Positions 45,684 through 56,806 of a stretch of 64,000 nucleotides of DNA are shown here, in pieces; the stretch's first letter is position 1, and each line of letters starts with the position of its first letter. A program made the position numbers and the translations under genes. Source of the stretch: Odobenus rosmarus divergens (taxonomy: Eukaryota; Chordata; Mammalia; Carnivora; Odobenidae); NCBI RefSeq assembly GCF_000321225.1, contig NW_004451886.1, positions 241,361 to 305,360 of the forward strand. The letters are read 5' to 3'. The notes below the pieces were generated by a model. The model was not told the origin of the DNA. It worked only from the letters and a program-made list of their open reading frames with translations, and did no database searches.

Positions 45684-46171
45684 TGTGATTCTGAGTGGTG
45701 CAAGGGGTGGACTGTTGAGCGTGCAATGACTGTCACCTAAGTTCTGCCTTCTAGAACAATGAACTTAATCTTCCATGTTCTCAGGGTGCTTCATGCAGAG
45801 ATCTCTCAACTGTCAGCCTTCTTCTGGAGGTGCTTTGTAAAAGAAAGCCGCCTCACCCAAGGACATATCCTCTTCCCCGGGAGCTCACATTCAAAGACGA
45901 ATCAACATGGGAGTATAAAGCCCAAATCCCTCACCCCGACTCATGGAAACTCTGAATGAAGGATCATTCAAGCTTAGATCTCTCCCCGTCCCCACCCCAA
46001 GATCTACTGAGGCCTTTGTTGAGACTCAGCACAGACCACTTTGTCCTTTGCCCAATTCTGCTTCCACCCCTTCCTTTCTATATGTGTTGGTTCCGGGAGC
46101 ACTCCTTAATATCTGCTGTGCGAACAGCCCCATCTCAGAATTTGTTTCTGGAGAACCCAACCTCCGCTAGA
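45684..46171 (+). mobile_element. ERVL 3' LTR (MLT2-like)
   Basis: It follows the pol remnant in the same orientation. It begins near tgtgattctgagtggtgcaa and ends 'tctggagaacccaacctccg', the typical close of ERVL LTRs. The length of about 490 bp fits the family. Overlapping frames of 75 and 89 codons here are chance. Boundaries are set by eye. Confidence 0.72.
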
Positions 46172-46366
46172 TACTTAACTAGGGAACAGAAAAACCCAGC
46201 CACTCTCAGAGAACAGGACAAATAAGAAAAAAATGAAATACACGTTTAGTAATCGACTAGCATAAGCAGGTCGAGTAGCCACAGAAGTCAAGCAGGGGGT
46301 TGTTCTCATACATTATAAAAGTCCAACATTTATACCAAGGGGGGATTCCATTTGAAATCTAAGAAT

Positions 46367-46545
46367 GGGGACGCCTGGGTGGTTCAGTTGGTTGGGCGAC
46401 TGCCTTCGGCTCAGGTCATGATCCTGGAGTCCCGGGATCGAGTCCCGCATCGGGCTCCCTGCTCGGCGGGGAGTCTGCTTCTCCCTCTGACCCTACCCCC
46501 TCTCCTGCACTCTTTCTTTCTCAAATAAATAAAAATAAATAAAAG
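46367..46545 (+). mobile_element. Can-SINE
   Basis: The head ggggacgcctgggtggttca, then 'gatcctggagtcccggga', 'gcatcgggctccctgctcgg', a TC-rich body and 'caaataaataaaaataaata'. Flanking aaatctaagaat / aaagctaagaat is a near-perfect target-site duplication. Confidence 0.95.
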
Positions 46546-47094
46546 CTAAGAATAAAAATACCAAAAAGCATTTTTCCATCTTTTTCCTTCTTGTTACATT
46601 GAATAAGAATTTATTGGGAGTGTTGGGAAAATAATAGTCATATCTCACACAGGATTGCTGTCTATCTGGGACCAGACATCTGATTATCTGGGAGTCCCTT
46701 TATAAAACAAAACAACTGATTCTGTGTTGCCCCAACAGGCAAAAGAATGCACAATCCAACACTGTGGTATTAAAAAATAATTAGAAATAGTTTCAGTTAT
46801 TTTCCCTAAGCATTGTGTGTAGGATTAAAAAAAAGATCTTATCTTGAGGCACTATTAAATGTATAAACATAATAAATTTTCAAAGTTTTCTATAAGTGAA
46901 AATAATTCTAACTATCCCACAGAAAGTTTCCATGTGATGGATATTAATGTCAACTAAGTAATAATGATCTGTAGGAAACTGGCCATCATGAATTTTCGTG
47001 AATGCTCTAATGTCTATTTTAGATTGCATTTGGATTCCAATGAAATAAATTATAAAAGATCAGTATGGAAAACTGCATTTATTTTCTTCAAAGA
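46546..47094. other. Unassigned AT-rich stretch
   Basis: No repeat or coding frame recognised. The 121-codon plus-strand frame from 46964 is open only because it runs into the next SINE. Confidence 0.4.
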
Positions 47095-47316
47095 GTTTAC
47101 TTGTTTGAGGGGTGCCTGGGGAGCTCAGTCGGCTAAGGCTCTGCCTTTAGCTCAGGTCATGATCCTAGGGTCCTGGAATGGAGCCCCATGTAGGGTTCCC
47201 TGCTCAGCAGGTAGTCTGCTTCTCCCTCTCCCCCTGCCTCTACCTCCCACTCTTGCTTTCTCTCGCTCTCTCTCTCAAATAAATAAAATCTTAAAAAAAC
47301 AATGTTTACTTGTTTG
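47095..47316 (+). mobile_element. Can-SINE with 13-bp target-site duplications
   Basis: Duplications gtttacttgtttg lie at 47095-47107 and 47304-47316. Between them are aggggtgcctggggagctca, 'catgatcctagggtcctgg', a TC-rich body and 'caaataaataaaatcttaaa'. Moderately young. Confidence 0.96.
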
Positions 47317-47814
47317 GTACAAAAAATAAGTGTTTTATAATTCAGCTAGTCCAAAGTTTTATTGTTAATGATAAACTAAAATTTAAAGAGATTTCTTCTT
47401 GTAATTTGCCATTTGATATTCAAAATTAGTTCACCAATATAGTAATACTTTGTTTTATTAAAAAGTTAGTTGAAACAGAAATTTATAAAGTAATTAAGAA
47501 TTAATTAGCTTCCCATGTGCAAATCTGAGAAAAACACCATGTGAAATCTGATTGCAAATTTCCTTTGGCATGTTAAGAAATGTTACACACAAAATATATA
47601 ACATTATTTAGTATGTGGGAATTCGCATCCTTGGTGTTCAAGTGCAGGAGGTATATCTGTGTAATCTTTTATATTTCTAGTTTTCCAGGAAATGATTCTT
47701 AGACTTTGATATAAAGATATCATAAGGGTGACAAATAAAAATTGTTTTACACTATATACTTACACATCTGCAAACGTTGTATAAAAATTCTGTTGCTCCA
47801 CATTCTCTGCAACA
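47317..47814. other. Unassigned AT-rich stretch
   Basis: Nothing recognised. Confidence 0.4.
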
Positions 47815-48190
47815 CTATTTTTTTCCAAGTTTTTATTTAAATTCCAGCTACTTAATGCACAGTGTAATATTAGTTTCAGGTGTAGAATTTAGTGATTCAT
47901 CACTTACATTGCAATACTATTTATTGTCAGTTTTTAACTTTGCCAATCTGGTGGGTAGAGAATCATCACTATGTTTTATATTTCTTTCTCCTCATACTGA
48001 GGTCATACATATTGTTATGTTTGTTTTCATTCATGGTTCATCTTTTGTTGAACATTTTTTCTTGTCTTTTCCCATTTTTCTTTTTTTTAACTTTTTAGTT
48101 ACCGAATGGTAGTTTTTGATGTAGGCTGCCACTATTTTTTTGTTGTTGTTGTTGGTTATATGTGGCTTGTCTTTACATTATTTCCTTACT
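47815..48190 (-). mobile_element. LINE-1 3' UTR and distal region, antisense (older)
   Basis: 'tttatttaaattccagctac' and 'taatattagtttcaggtgta' mark an antisense L1 3' end (about 47816-47920). 'tttgccaatctggtgggtag' and 'ttcatggttcatcttttg' further right follow the distal L1 pattern with strong drift. The 111-codon plus-strand frame here is antisense L1 sequence, not a gene. Confidence 0.62.
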
Positions 48191-48206
48191 AGCATCATTT
48201 GATGAT

Positions 48207-48437
48207 AAGAAGCATTTTATTTATTTTTTAAAAATTTAATTATTTGAGAAAGAGAGAGAGAGAGTCGGGGGGAGGGGCAGACGGAGAGGGGAGATAGAAT
48301 CCCAAGCAGATTCCAAACTCAGTGTGGAGCCCAACTCGGGGCTCGATCCCAAGACTTTGACGTCACGACCTGAGCTGAAGCGAGTTGGATGCTTAAGTGA
48401 CTATGCCACCCAGGTGCCCCAAGAAACATTTTATTTT
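48207..48437 (-). mobile_element. Can-SINE, antisense, with 16-bp target-site duplications (one mismatch)
   Basis: aagaagcattttattt (48207-48222) and aagaaacattttattt (48421-48436) flank the element. The T/A-rich tail, GA body, 'gggctcgatcccaagac' and head ending cacccaggtgcccc are clear. One mismatch in the duplication suggests moderate age. Confidence 0.94.
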
Positions 48438-48782
48438 AAAATAATTGCAAATTTACAGAAAAGTTACAGTGATAATATACTGAACTCCCCCGTATGTTTA
48501 TCTAATTTTTCTTTAGCATTCTCTATGTTGATACACATATTATTAGTATTATTATTGCCAAAATATTTGCAGTTGCAAAGCTGTATAGTGCATAACCACT
48601 GGGGTTCATTATTCACCTAGATCACAGTGAAAATAGTGCCTTTTCTAGATGTGAAGTCCAGCATTGCTGAGGATGTTCTCTTTCCTTCTTATGTAGACTC
48701 TTGTCTAGATTAGTAACTGCTTATTCTGGTACAACAGAAAAACATGAGCTGATGAAATGCCAGCCTGTAACCTAATGGGGAA
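48438..48782 (-). repeat. Dispersed inverted repeat, partner 2 (family not named)
   Basis: The reverse complement aligns with 12217-12552 along its full length. In the best part (48635-48760) the two copies share long runs such as tttttctgttgtaccagaat and cttcacatctagaaaaggca. It lies between an antisense SINE and the 5' end of an old L1. No shared open frame is evident. Confidence 0.85.
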
Positions 48783-48799
48783 TTTGTACCTACTCACAA

Positions 48800-49794
48800 C
48801 CAGGGATCTACTAGATACTCAGAAGAACGGCTAGAGGCAGGGTGACCATCCTGAGAAAGCATCCTTGGGGCACAGGCTAGAGGAAAGAAGCAAACAGCCA
48901 CAGTAGGAAAGCACAGTGCCTATATCTTTATTTCTGCTAGGAACAGAGGCCTTAAACCACTGCAAGAAAGCCAAAAACAACAGTCCTCTTAGGACCTGGT
49001 GAGAAACAACCCCAGTTAGGGGAAGGAAGGAGTAAAATACTGTCAGTCCCTGGGGGAGGGGCAGGAATATATGTTGGGCCAAGACTTGCAGCCTGAGACA
49101 GGGCAGAATCACTGAGGCCAACCTCAAGAGTATGTAATGTCTAAGACTCAAGTTAATCGGAACAACAGAAAACACCTCCTCTACCACCCCACTCATGCAA
49201 ACTCTCCATCACCAACATAACAAGTGCCAAGTATCAAGCAGCAGTGGTTCATACTGGGAAAGGGGCAAGAGCAGGGAGAGAAATTCTTCTCTGAGGCACA
49301 GAGCCAAGGGAAGCCTGAAATCTGAGGGTCGAAGAGACATTCAGGAAACATCTCAGGACACCAGCCCAAAGAAAGCAGAAGGTAGTGCTAGAGGTATCTG
49401 AAGTGTGTGGTGCACTGAGGAAACCATAGAAACAAACAAAAGAACCCCAAACCCAGCTTGACCGCTAAAGTTAGATTTCCTAAATACTCCAATAAATGTC
49501 CACAGAAGAAAAGGGGTACCCATATCTAGGCATAAAAGTTTTTATCTCCATCTCTACTGTCATGCATGAAATGTCTGGTTTCATCAAAAAGTTACAAGAT
49601 GGGCAAAGAAGTAAGCAACAAACAAACAGAGCAATCATCAGGACCAGATTCAGTCATGCCATAAATAGATCCTGGAATCATCAGACATGTAATTTAAAAT
49701 AACTACTATTAACATGTTCAGGCCTCTGGTAGAAAAGGTGGACAATATGGATTACCAGTGGGTAATTTCAGCAGAGAGATGGAAACTATAAGAA
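48800..49794 (+). mobile_element. Old LINE-1, 5' UTR-like segment, sense
   Basis: The sequence is GC-richer than its surroundings and leads without a break into segments like 'gaaatgtctggtttcatcaa', 'aagttacaagatgggcaaag' and 'catgttcaggcctctggta', which I associate with the 5' region of old L1 elements upstream of ORF2. Short frames at 48831-49196 (minus), 49195-49401 and 49496-49702 are not genes. A SINE interrupts it at its right end. Confidence 0.55.
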
Positions 49795-50020
49795 AGGATC
49801 AAATGAGAGGGGCGCTTGGGTGGCTCAGTCGTTAAGCGTCTGCCTTCGGCTCAGGTCATGATCCCAGGGTCCTGGGATCGAGCCCCGCAGCGAGCTCCCT
49901 GCTCAGCAGGAAGCCTGCTTCTCCCTCTCCCACTCCCCCTGCTTGTGTTCCCTCTCTCACTGTGTCTCTCTCTGTCAAATAAATAAATAAAATCTTAAAA
50001 AAAAAGAGGATCAAATGAGA
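49795..50020 (+). mobile_element. Can-SINE with 14-bp target-site duplications, inside old L1
   Basis: Duplications aggatcaaatgaga lie at 49795-49808 and 50007-50020. The element is ggggcgcttgggtggctcag, 'catgatcccagggtcctggg', a TC-rich body, 'gtcaaataaataaataaaat' and an A run. It is one of the closest to consensus and so young. Confidence 0.97.
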
Positions 50021-50719
50021 ATGCTAGAATTAAAAAAAACAAAATTAAAGATGAGGAATGCCTTTGATGGCACATTAGTAGATTGGCACAGCTGGGGACT
50101 TAATTAATAACCTTGAAAATAGGTCAATAAATTACTCAAAGGGAAACACAAAGAGAAAAAAAAAGTAAACTTTTATGAAAGAAGAAAGCATCCAAGAACT
50201 GTGGGATAATACTAAGTGTCCTGACATTCATGTATTTGGAATCCCAGAGAAGAAAAAGACAGAAGAAATATTTGAAAAATAATGGCTATGAATTTTCCAA
50301 AAATTAATGACAGATACGATACCACAGCATCCAGGATCTCAAAAGATACAAATAGGACAAATATTAAAATAAACAAAAAGCTAACAAAAAGAAATCTAGG
50401 TGTATCTTCTCCAAACCAAAGAGAAAGAAACAAATCTTAAAAATAGAGAAAAAAGACACATCTTATATAGCAGTACAGTAGATTTCAAATCAGAACCATT
50501 TAAGCCAGAAAACAATAAAGTGGGATCTTTAAAGTGCTGAAAGAAAAAGAACTTTCAATGCAAAATTATATGCACAATAAAAACATACTTCAGAAACAAA
50601 GAAAAAATAAAGCTGCTCTCAGATAAACAAAAACTGAGTGAAAGTATTATCAGTACTACCCAGAATTGATAGCACATGTCAAACCAAACTATATGGTAAT
50701 AGAGAGGGAGATATTGGGG
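50021..50719 (+). mobile_element. Old LINE-1, ORF1-proximal segment, sense
   Basis: 'ttggaatcccagagaagaaa', 'gaattttccaaaaattaatg', 'atttaagccagaaaacaata' and 'ctgctctcagataaacaaaa' follow the 5' half of old L1/HAL1 elements. Many stops; dead. It is interrupted on the right by a Tigger-type transposon. Confidence 0.68.
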
Positions 50720-51235
50720 GTACAAATTTTCCTCAACTTACAGTGGGGTTATAGCCCAATAAACCCATCATTAAGTGGAAATATCGTTAAGTTGAAAATG
50801 CATTTAATACACAAATCCACTGAACATCCCAGTTTAACTTCTCCCTTAAATGTGTTCAGAACACCTACATTAGCCTACTGTTGGGGAAAATCATCTAACA
50901 ATCTAACATATAAGGCCTATTTTATAGTAAAGTGTTAAATACCTCATGTAATTTATTGAATACTGTACTGAATGTGAAAACAGAATGGTCGTCCGGGTAT
51001 AGAGTGGTTGTAAGCATATCAGGTGTTTAGCCCCGTGGTCAGGTGGCTGATGGGGAGCTGTGGTTGGGCTGCTGCCACCCAGCATGGGGACAGAGCATCC
51101 TACGCTATGAAACCAGGTGGGGAAGAGATCAAAATCAAACTCTGGGGTATGGTTTCTACTGAATGAGGATCACTTTGGCACCACCGTAAAGTCAAAAAAT
51201 GTTAAGTCAAACCATTCTAAGCTAGACACTGTCTG
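50720..51235. mobile_element. Tigger-type (Tc1/mariner) DNA transposon, non-autonomous
   Basis: 'ttcctcaacttacagtgggg', 'cattaagtggaaatatcgtt', 'tattgaatactgtactgaat' and the closing 'gtaaagtcaaaaaatgttaa' match a Tigger-class element. The start and end are inverted relatives of each other (cttacagtggggtt against the gttaagtcaaacca region). No transposase frame is present. It sits inside the old L1. Confidence 0.72.
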
Positions 51236-51360
51236 TAAACTCTTGTAGGGTTCCTCTACATAGGAAGCTACATAACATGATTTGAATGTATACTCTAATT
51301 AAAGATAAACACTGTAAGCCCGAGGGCAACTACTAAAAATACTCTTTAAAGATATAAATA
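51236..51360 (+). mobile_element. Old LINE-1, continuation between Tigger element and SINE
   Basis: 'aaagataaacactgtaagcc' and 'gagggcaactactaaaaata' continue the pattern of the L1 segments on both sides. A short bridging piece. Confidence 0.55.
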
Positions 51361-51578
51361 GGGGCACCTGGGTGGCTCAGTCAGTTAAGCATCTGCCTTC
51401 GGCTCAGGTCATGATCCTGGGGTCCTGGGATGGAGCCCCATATTGGGTTCCCTGCTCAGCGGTGAGTCTGCTTCTCCCTCTTCCTCTGCCTGCCACTCCC
51501 CCCTGCTTGTGTGCTCTCTCTTTCTCTCTCTGTCCAAGAAATAAAATCTTTTAAATTTTTTTTAAAAATTAAAAAATA
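51361..51578 (+). mobile_element. Can-SINE inside the old L1
   Basis: The head ggggcacctgggtggctcag, 'catgatcctggggtcctggg', a TC-rich body, 'ccaagaaataaaatctttt' and a mixed A/T tail. Flanks aaagatataaata / aaagataaaataa may be a drifted target-site duplication. Confidence 0.94.
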
Positions 51579-52968
51579 AAGATAAAATAACAATTAGTGG
51601 AGATTAAATGGAATCCTAAAAATTACTGAAATAAACTAAAAGATGGCAGAAATAAAGAAGATAAAAGAAACAAAGAGATGGAACAAATAGAAAATAACTA
51701 GCATGATAATAAGTTTTACTTCAACCACATTAATAATAACATTAATTATAAATAATCTATACATACCAATTAAAACACAGATATCAGGCTTAATGAAAAA
51801 GTAAAATTCACCTATATGTTGTCTACAAAGAATAAATGTTAAATATAAAAACATAAGTTAAAAGTAAAAGGGTGAGAAAAATCGTACCATGCAAGCACTA
51901 AGCAAAATAAAGTGGCAAGACAATATTAATATATCACTTTATCTAAAAGAGAAAAATTACAAAACGATAAAACTACCAATTTTCAAAGATCTAACAATCC
52001 TAAATGTGTGAATCTAATGACAGAGCCTCAAAATGCATGAGATAACAAAATAATGTGACTGAATGTAGGACTAGACAAATATGCAATTATAATATAGACT
52101 TCAAAAATCCTCTTTCAGTAATTGATGGAACGGGAAGTCAGAAATAAGTAACAGCACAGGACCTGAACAGCACTATCAACCAAACTGATGACATCTATAA
52201 AACTCCCTCACAACAATGGCAGAATGCACAAGATTCTCAAGAACACTCACCAAGCTAAAAATAAAGATATATTGTGCGCTACCAAAACTCTTTAAAAAGT
52301 AGAAATCATGCAGAGTATTTTCTCGGAAAATAATGACATTCAACCAGGAATCAACAATAGAAAGATATCTGGGGAAGCTCAAAACATTTGGAAATTAAGC
52401 TTTATACTTCTGAACAGCCCATTTGTCAAGACAGAAATCACTAAGGAAATAAAATATTTTTAACTGAATAAAAATTAAAGTAGAATCAAAATTTGTAGTT
52501 TGCAGTGAAACAATGCTTAGAGAAAACTTTATAGCACTAAAGGATTGTAGGAGACAAGTAGAAAGATCTAAAATCTGCAACCAACATTTCCAAATTAAGG
52601 AACTAGAAGAGCAAATTAAAATCAAAGGAAGCGGAAGGAAAGAAACAATGAAAATAATAACAGAAATTAGTGAAATTGAGAAAAGAAAAGCAATACAAAA
52701 TATTAAAGTGACTCAGGAGAAAAAAAAGAAAGAAAAGCAATACAGAAAATCAGATGAAATCAAAGCTGATTCTTTGAAGTGATTGATAAAATTGATAAAT
52801 CCAGACTCAATGGGGAAAAAAGAGAGGAAACACAAAAATACAAATATCAGAAAAGAAAAAGAGAGTATCACTACACACCCTGCAGATATTAAAAAGATAA
52901 TAAGGGCATATTATGAGCTATATATGTCATAAATTTGAGAACTTACATGAAATGGAGAAATTCCTCAA
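51579..52968 (+). mobile_element. Old LINE-1, ORF2 N-terminal half, sense, decayed
   Basis: Blocks such as 'ttagagaaaactttatagca', 'aattaaggaactagaagagc', 'ggaaagaaacaatgaaaata' and 'tttgaagtgattgataaaat' match L1 ORF2 between the endonuclease and reverse transcriptase regions. The 89-codon frame at 52513-52782 (Lys/Glu/Ile-rich) is a surviving piece of ORF2. Several stops and frameshifts make it non-functional. Sequence beyond 52968 no longer follows L1, so the reverse transcriptase and 3' end are missing. Confidence 0.78.
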
Positions 52969-53057
52969 AATCATGGTAGAGACAAAACTAACTTCCACTT
53001 CAGCAAATGTGGAATATCAAGCAAATTGCAAAATTCAGTCAACAAGCTGTTATTCTT
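52963..53057 (+). repeat. Diverged direct repeat pair, copy 1 (family not named)
   Basis: cttcagcaaatgtggaatat then aattcagtcaacaagctg aligns with ccagcaaaagtggaattcc then gttcagtcaatcatg at 54361-54459, with only small gaps. It is a short, clear but diverged pair, both on the plus strand, 1.4 kb apart. Confidence 0.7.
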
Positions 53058-54360
53058 TTTTGTTGTCTTTAAGATCGTTCAAGAAGAATTGATAACATGA
53101 ATAAGTGGAAAGTAGATGGCAAGAATGTTGAGCTAGTGGCCTGGAAGTGGCCTGGAAGACCACTCCTTTAACAGCATAGGAATAAAATAAGCAGAGAAAC
53201 AGAACACAGATCCAAAGAGAAGCACAGCCAAGTAAAGGCTGGTACTCAAGAGGGGTTTACAGGTCAATATACACACAATTATGTGCAAGATCTACGAGTC
53301 CAGGGGCTTGTCTCAGACTCAATCAAGATGATACTGATTATTTGTTTATAGCATGTCTACATGCAATAATCCCGAGAGAGAAACTGATTTGGCCATACTC
53401 ATACTCACTTAGTTGTTGGCCAGTTACCATAAGAAAATGCAGAAAAGACAACATTGACTTTATAGCCATTAGTACATGCTAAATATCATAAAAAAAGATT
53501 TATGTTTGCTATATCCTGCTTGATGCAGGAGTAACTTAAAATAAGAGTCCTGGAAATTGGTTGTACACGACCATATGCACATCTCACATGGTTACTGGTT
53601 ATGAGACGACATGTGTATGTGTTAAAAAAGCAAACACGTACAAAAGAATAAATACCTACATACAAAATTACCACGCTCAATAAATATTTTGTACAAAAGA
53701 TTAAAAAATGTTTTACAAAATAAATATTTTACAGTAGGGCCATACAGTTTGGTTGGTTACATATTATGGGCGTTAATTACCTAAAAAGTAGTAAAGTAAG
53801 AAAAAGCATGAAAAGCTACTTGAGCAATAATGAGGAGAGATCTATTTGAAATGCAATCTAAAAATTTCACTAATTCTGTTTAAAATGTTTTCAAAGACAT
53901 TTGGTGGTTTGGGGAATTCACACGAAGCAGCCAGTAGCTCAATCTCCCAGGTGCACAGATCGGAAAATAATTAGAAAGAATAACTTTGAGGATAACATAA
54001 TGGAAAGGAGCCTCCAACCACTATAAAGGATAAATATTCAAGAATTTTGCTCCTCGAATAGCTACTTTAAATGGAACATACCAATATTTCATTGATAGTA
54101 CAATTTGTATTTCACAAATTCAGAGATAGTCTGTGTTTAAATGGAGTTGACACTCTAAAAAATAAGGACTATTGGCATTATTTAAATACCTGAAAAGGTG
54201 GAAGTGGTCATGCGGAAGTTATCTGCATCCTAAAACATGTCAAATACATTAAATAGTTGAAAATAATACAATACAATAATATAGTATTTGTTATACTAAA
54301 GCTTAGGAAATGAGGTGAGAGAAGAGAATGTTTAAAATATCATCACACACTAAAATCTCT
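53058..54360. other. Unassigned stretch between the two repeat copies
   Basis: No named repeat. AT-rich. A 9-bp tandem word (gtggcctggaagtggcctgg) lies near 53137-53156. Confidence 0.4.
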
Positions 54361-54459
54361 GTCAAAATCAGTCATGGCAAAGATAAAAGTAGTCCTTCCA
54401 TTCCAGCAAAAGTGGAATTCCAAGTGAATTTCAGAGTTCAGTCAATCATGTATTACTCT
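54361..54459 (+). repeat. Diverged direct repeat pair, copy 2 (family not named)
   Basis: Partner of 52963-53057. It is followed shortly by a CA microsatellite. The frame 54328-54531 covers it, but the other copy is not open in the same frame as far as I can tell. Confidence 0.7.
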
Positions 54460-54481
54460 TCCTGCTGGTACATAAGCAGGA

Positions 54482-54507
54482 ACACACACACACACACACA
54501 CACACAC
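54482..54507. repeat. (AC)13 microsatellite
   Basis: Thirteen uninterrupted AC units. Confidence 0.98.
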
Positions 54508-55012
54508 TTATCAGAATGTTTTGCTCTTTAAAATCTCAAATTGTGATTTATGGCAGCTAAGTGATTTTATTCCCGAGAGCAATTCAATTTATATTCCATT
54601 TGGTGGAATTCATTTTGAAGTGTTGAAATAAAGCCAGTTTCAGTTTGGACTGCTTCTAAGCCAAGGCAAAGAAATCACAGCTATTCGTAAAGCACAGAAG
54701 ATTAAGAAACAATAAACAACAGTATTTTGCAAATTTAAAGATAATTTTTTGCAAACAATCTGTAATTTTACAAATTGGTTGTATTGAAATAATTATCATA
54801 TACAGCACATTTACACTATTTTTTTTTTCTAATCCTGTCAGTAATAATAAAGCAGAAATAGTATAATTTAATGCTCTATTGGAATGTTGCTGATGAAGTA
54901 TACAAACAGTAGCAATGTCCCAAAGGTACGTGTGAATTAGAATCCATACATTGCCATGGAAAGAAAGTAAAACGATTTTGTCATTTGTTGACTCAGCACT
55001 TTAAAGTTACGA
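54508..55012. other. Unassigned AT-rich stretch
   Basis: Nothing recognised. Confidence 0.4.
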
Positions 55013-55106
55013 TGAGCAGGGAGCCCGACACGGGGCTCGATCCCAGGGCCCAGGAATCATGACCTGAGCCGAAGGCAGACACTTAACTAAGTCACCCAGG
55101 CGCCCC
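55013..55106 (-). mobile_element. Can-SINE fragment, antisense; tail half missing
   Basis: Only the head half is present: gagcagggagcccgacacgg, 'ggctcgatcccaggg', 'catgacctgagccgaaggca' and a head ending cacccaggcgcccc. The TC-rich body and A tail are absent, and no target-site duplication is visible. Retroposition needs the 3' tail, so this loss probably came from a later deletion. Confidence 0.93.
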
Positions 55107-56806
55107 TCAATTTGGTATTAAATCTTACAGAAACACAAAGGAGTACTATGGTAAAGACCGAAACTGGAGAAGGTCTAAAATATATTGTTTTCTCAGATTA
55201 AAACACTCGTGCCCATTCAATAGATGAATAGATTTTTGGTCTCTAGCATTATTGATAGTCATTGTCATCAAATATTATTATTCTTTGGAAAAATGAAAGC
55301 TATCAAAGATATTGAACAAGATAATATTTTATTCTCTGGAAAGCAATGCCATCAAAGGATTATATTAGTGTTTATTTCTTTTTTTCAAGTGTAAAAAAAA
55401 TTTGCAATATTGATTTAACCAAAACAATCTTTAGTACTTTCGAAAGAAGTGACAATGAAAAGGGATTGTTTTCATAACATACTTTTGGAGAATATAAACT
55501 CCAGGCGGATATAAGACCTTACAACTTAGACCTAATGTTCCAGATTCTTCCTTTCAAGGCACCTTATTAGAGGCTGCAGATTTAGGAATACCGTCTCTTT
55601 GCCTAAGTAGACAGGGCTTTTGACTTTCAAATGCTCAAAGTCATCATGAAAGATTCTGGGGCAGTTTGAATTTGGCAGGCTACACTTACTATTACTAAAT
55701 TAATCTAATTCCCAGAATTTGTGCTTTTCCTTATGCCTCCCTTGACTGAAAACACATGGATTCAGGTTACTGCCTCCCGTGCTCCCCAAATTATTGCTAA
55801 AAAATGACTGATGGTTCCATGACAGATTTCTTGTTGTTGTTCAAAGATATGTTTGTATTTCTAGAATTGTTTGCTGTTGTTTTAAGGTGTTTCACTAGTC
55901 TTCTCTATCCAAAGGCATTAGCAAGTACCTTGTAAGCATATATTTCATATAGAATACATATGAAAATTATGCTTAGATGGTACTTGATAATGCCTTCAAT
56001 GTAATATATATATGTATATTTATATATATACACCCACATAGAATTGATAAAAGACCTAAATTCTTTACAAAATATGCTGAAATATATTACATAAATAAAT
56101 ATATCTTCATTTGGGTCTGGAGATTATTCCTAGAGCCCACAAATATGTCTATTTATAGAAATACATAAGGCAAATAAAAAAATAAATAAGATAGAATCGT
56201 AAAGTTCAGTATAAGAATATAAGACTGTTTCAGGGAATTCAGTTAAACCAGTTTCCTAAATAAAACAACTCACATTGAATTTCTTATGCAATAGTATTTA
56301 AGAACAATAGTATATTAAATATGCAACAATGAAGTCAGAGGATATTTTCTTACCACTGTAGACTTACTAGTAAAAGATATTTTATTACATCAAATTTAAG
56401 CATATTTGCTATTTTTTTGTTTTACTAGGATTCTGATTTATCTAGATTATTTCATTTTAATTAAAAATATAGTAAAGTACTCACTTTATGACTAGAAATA
56501 ATAGACTTGCTGAAACACATGGGAATATATAATTCTATTAAGCTGCTTAACATCAGATTGAGAAACCCTTGGGTCCATGGGTTTTTGGTTAGGTGATAGA
56601 TATGTTTTCTCACTGCTCCCCCCAAAGGAAAGTCAATACATACATTTATATATATACACATGCAAAACTGACTATAGCATAAAGTAAGAAATATCCTAAA
56701 ACATGCAGCAAATATTGTGTAAAAGTAGATCACAATTAACAATTAGTTCATAAAATTATCTTCTCTATAATCTAAGCTGCTTAATGTTCAATAACATGTT
56801 TAAAAA
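55107..56806. other. Unassigned stretch, about 1.7 kb
   Basis: AT-rich with TA-rich patches near 56000-56030 and 56650. No named repeat, no domain-bearing frame. Confidence 0.4.

Noticed and set aside
45943..46225. Overlapping 75- and 89-codon frames
   Set aside because: They lie in the ERVL LTR and have no coding support.
47777..48112. 111-codon hydrophobic plus-strand frame as a membrane protein
   Set aside because: It is antisense L1 3' region; the hydrophobicity comes from T-rich DNA.
49809..49900. tRNA-like sequences with A/B-box regions
   Set aside because: These are SINE heads derived from tRNA-Lys; no intact tRNA gene with a proper cloverleaf was found.
51372..51554. Recurring peptide of the AQSVKHLPSAQVMILGSWD type (also at 18233, 24617, 47120, 58393)
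   Set aside because: It is the translation of the Can-SINE head, not a protein family.
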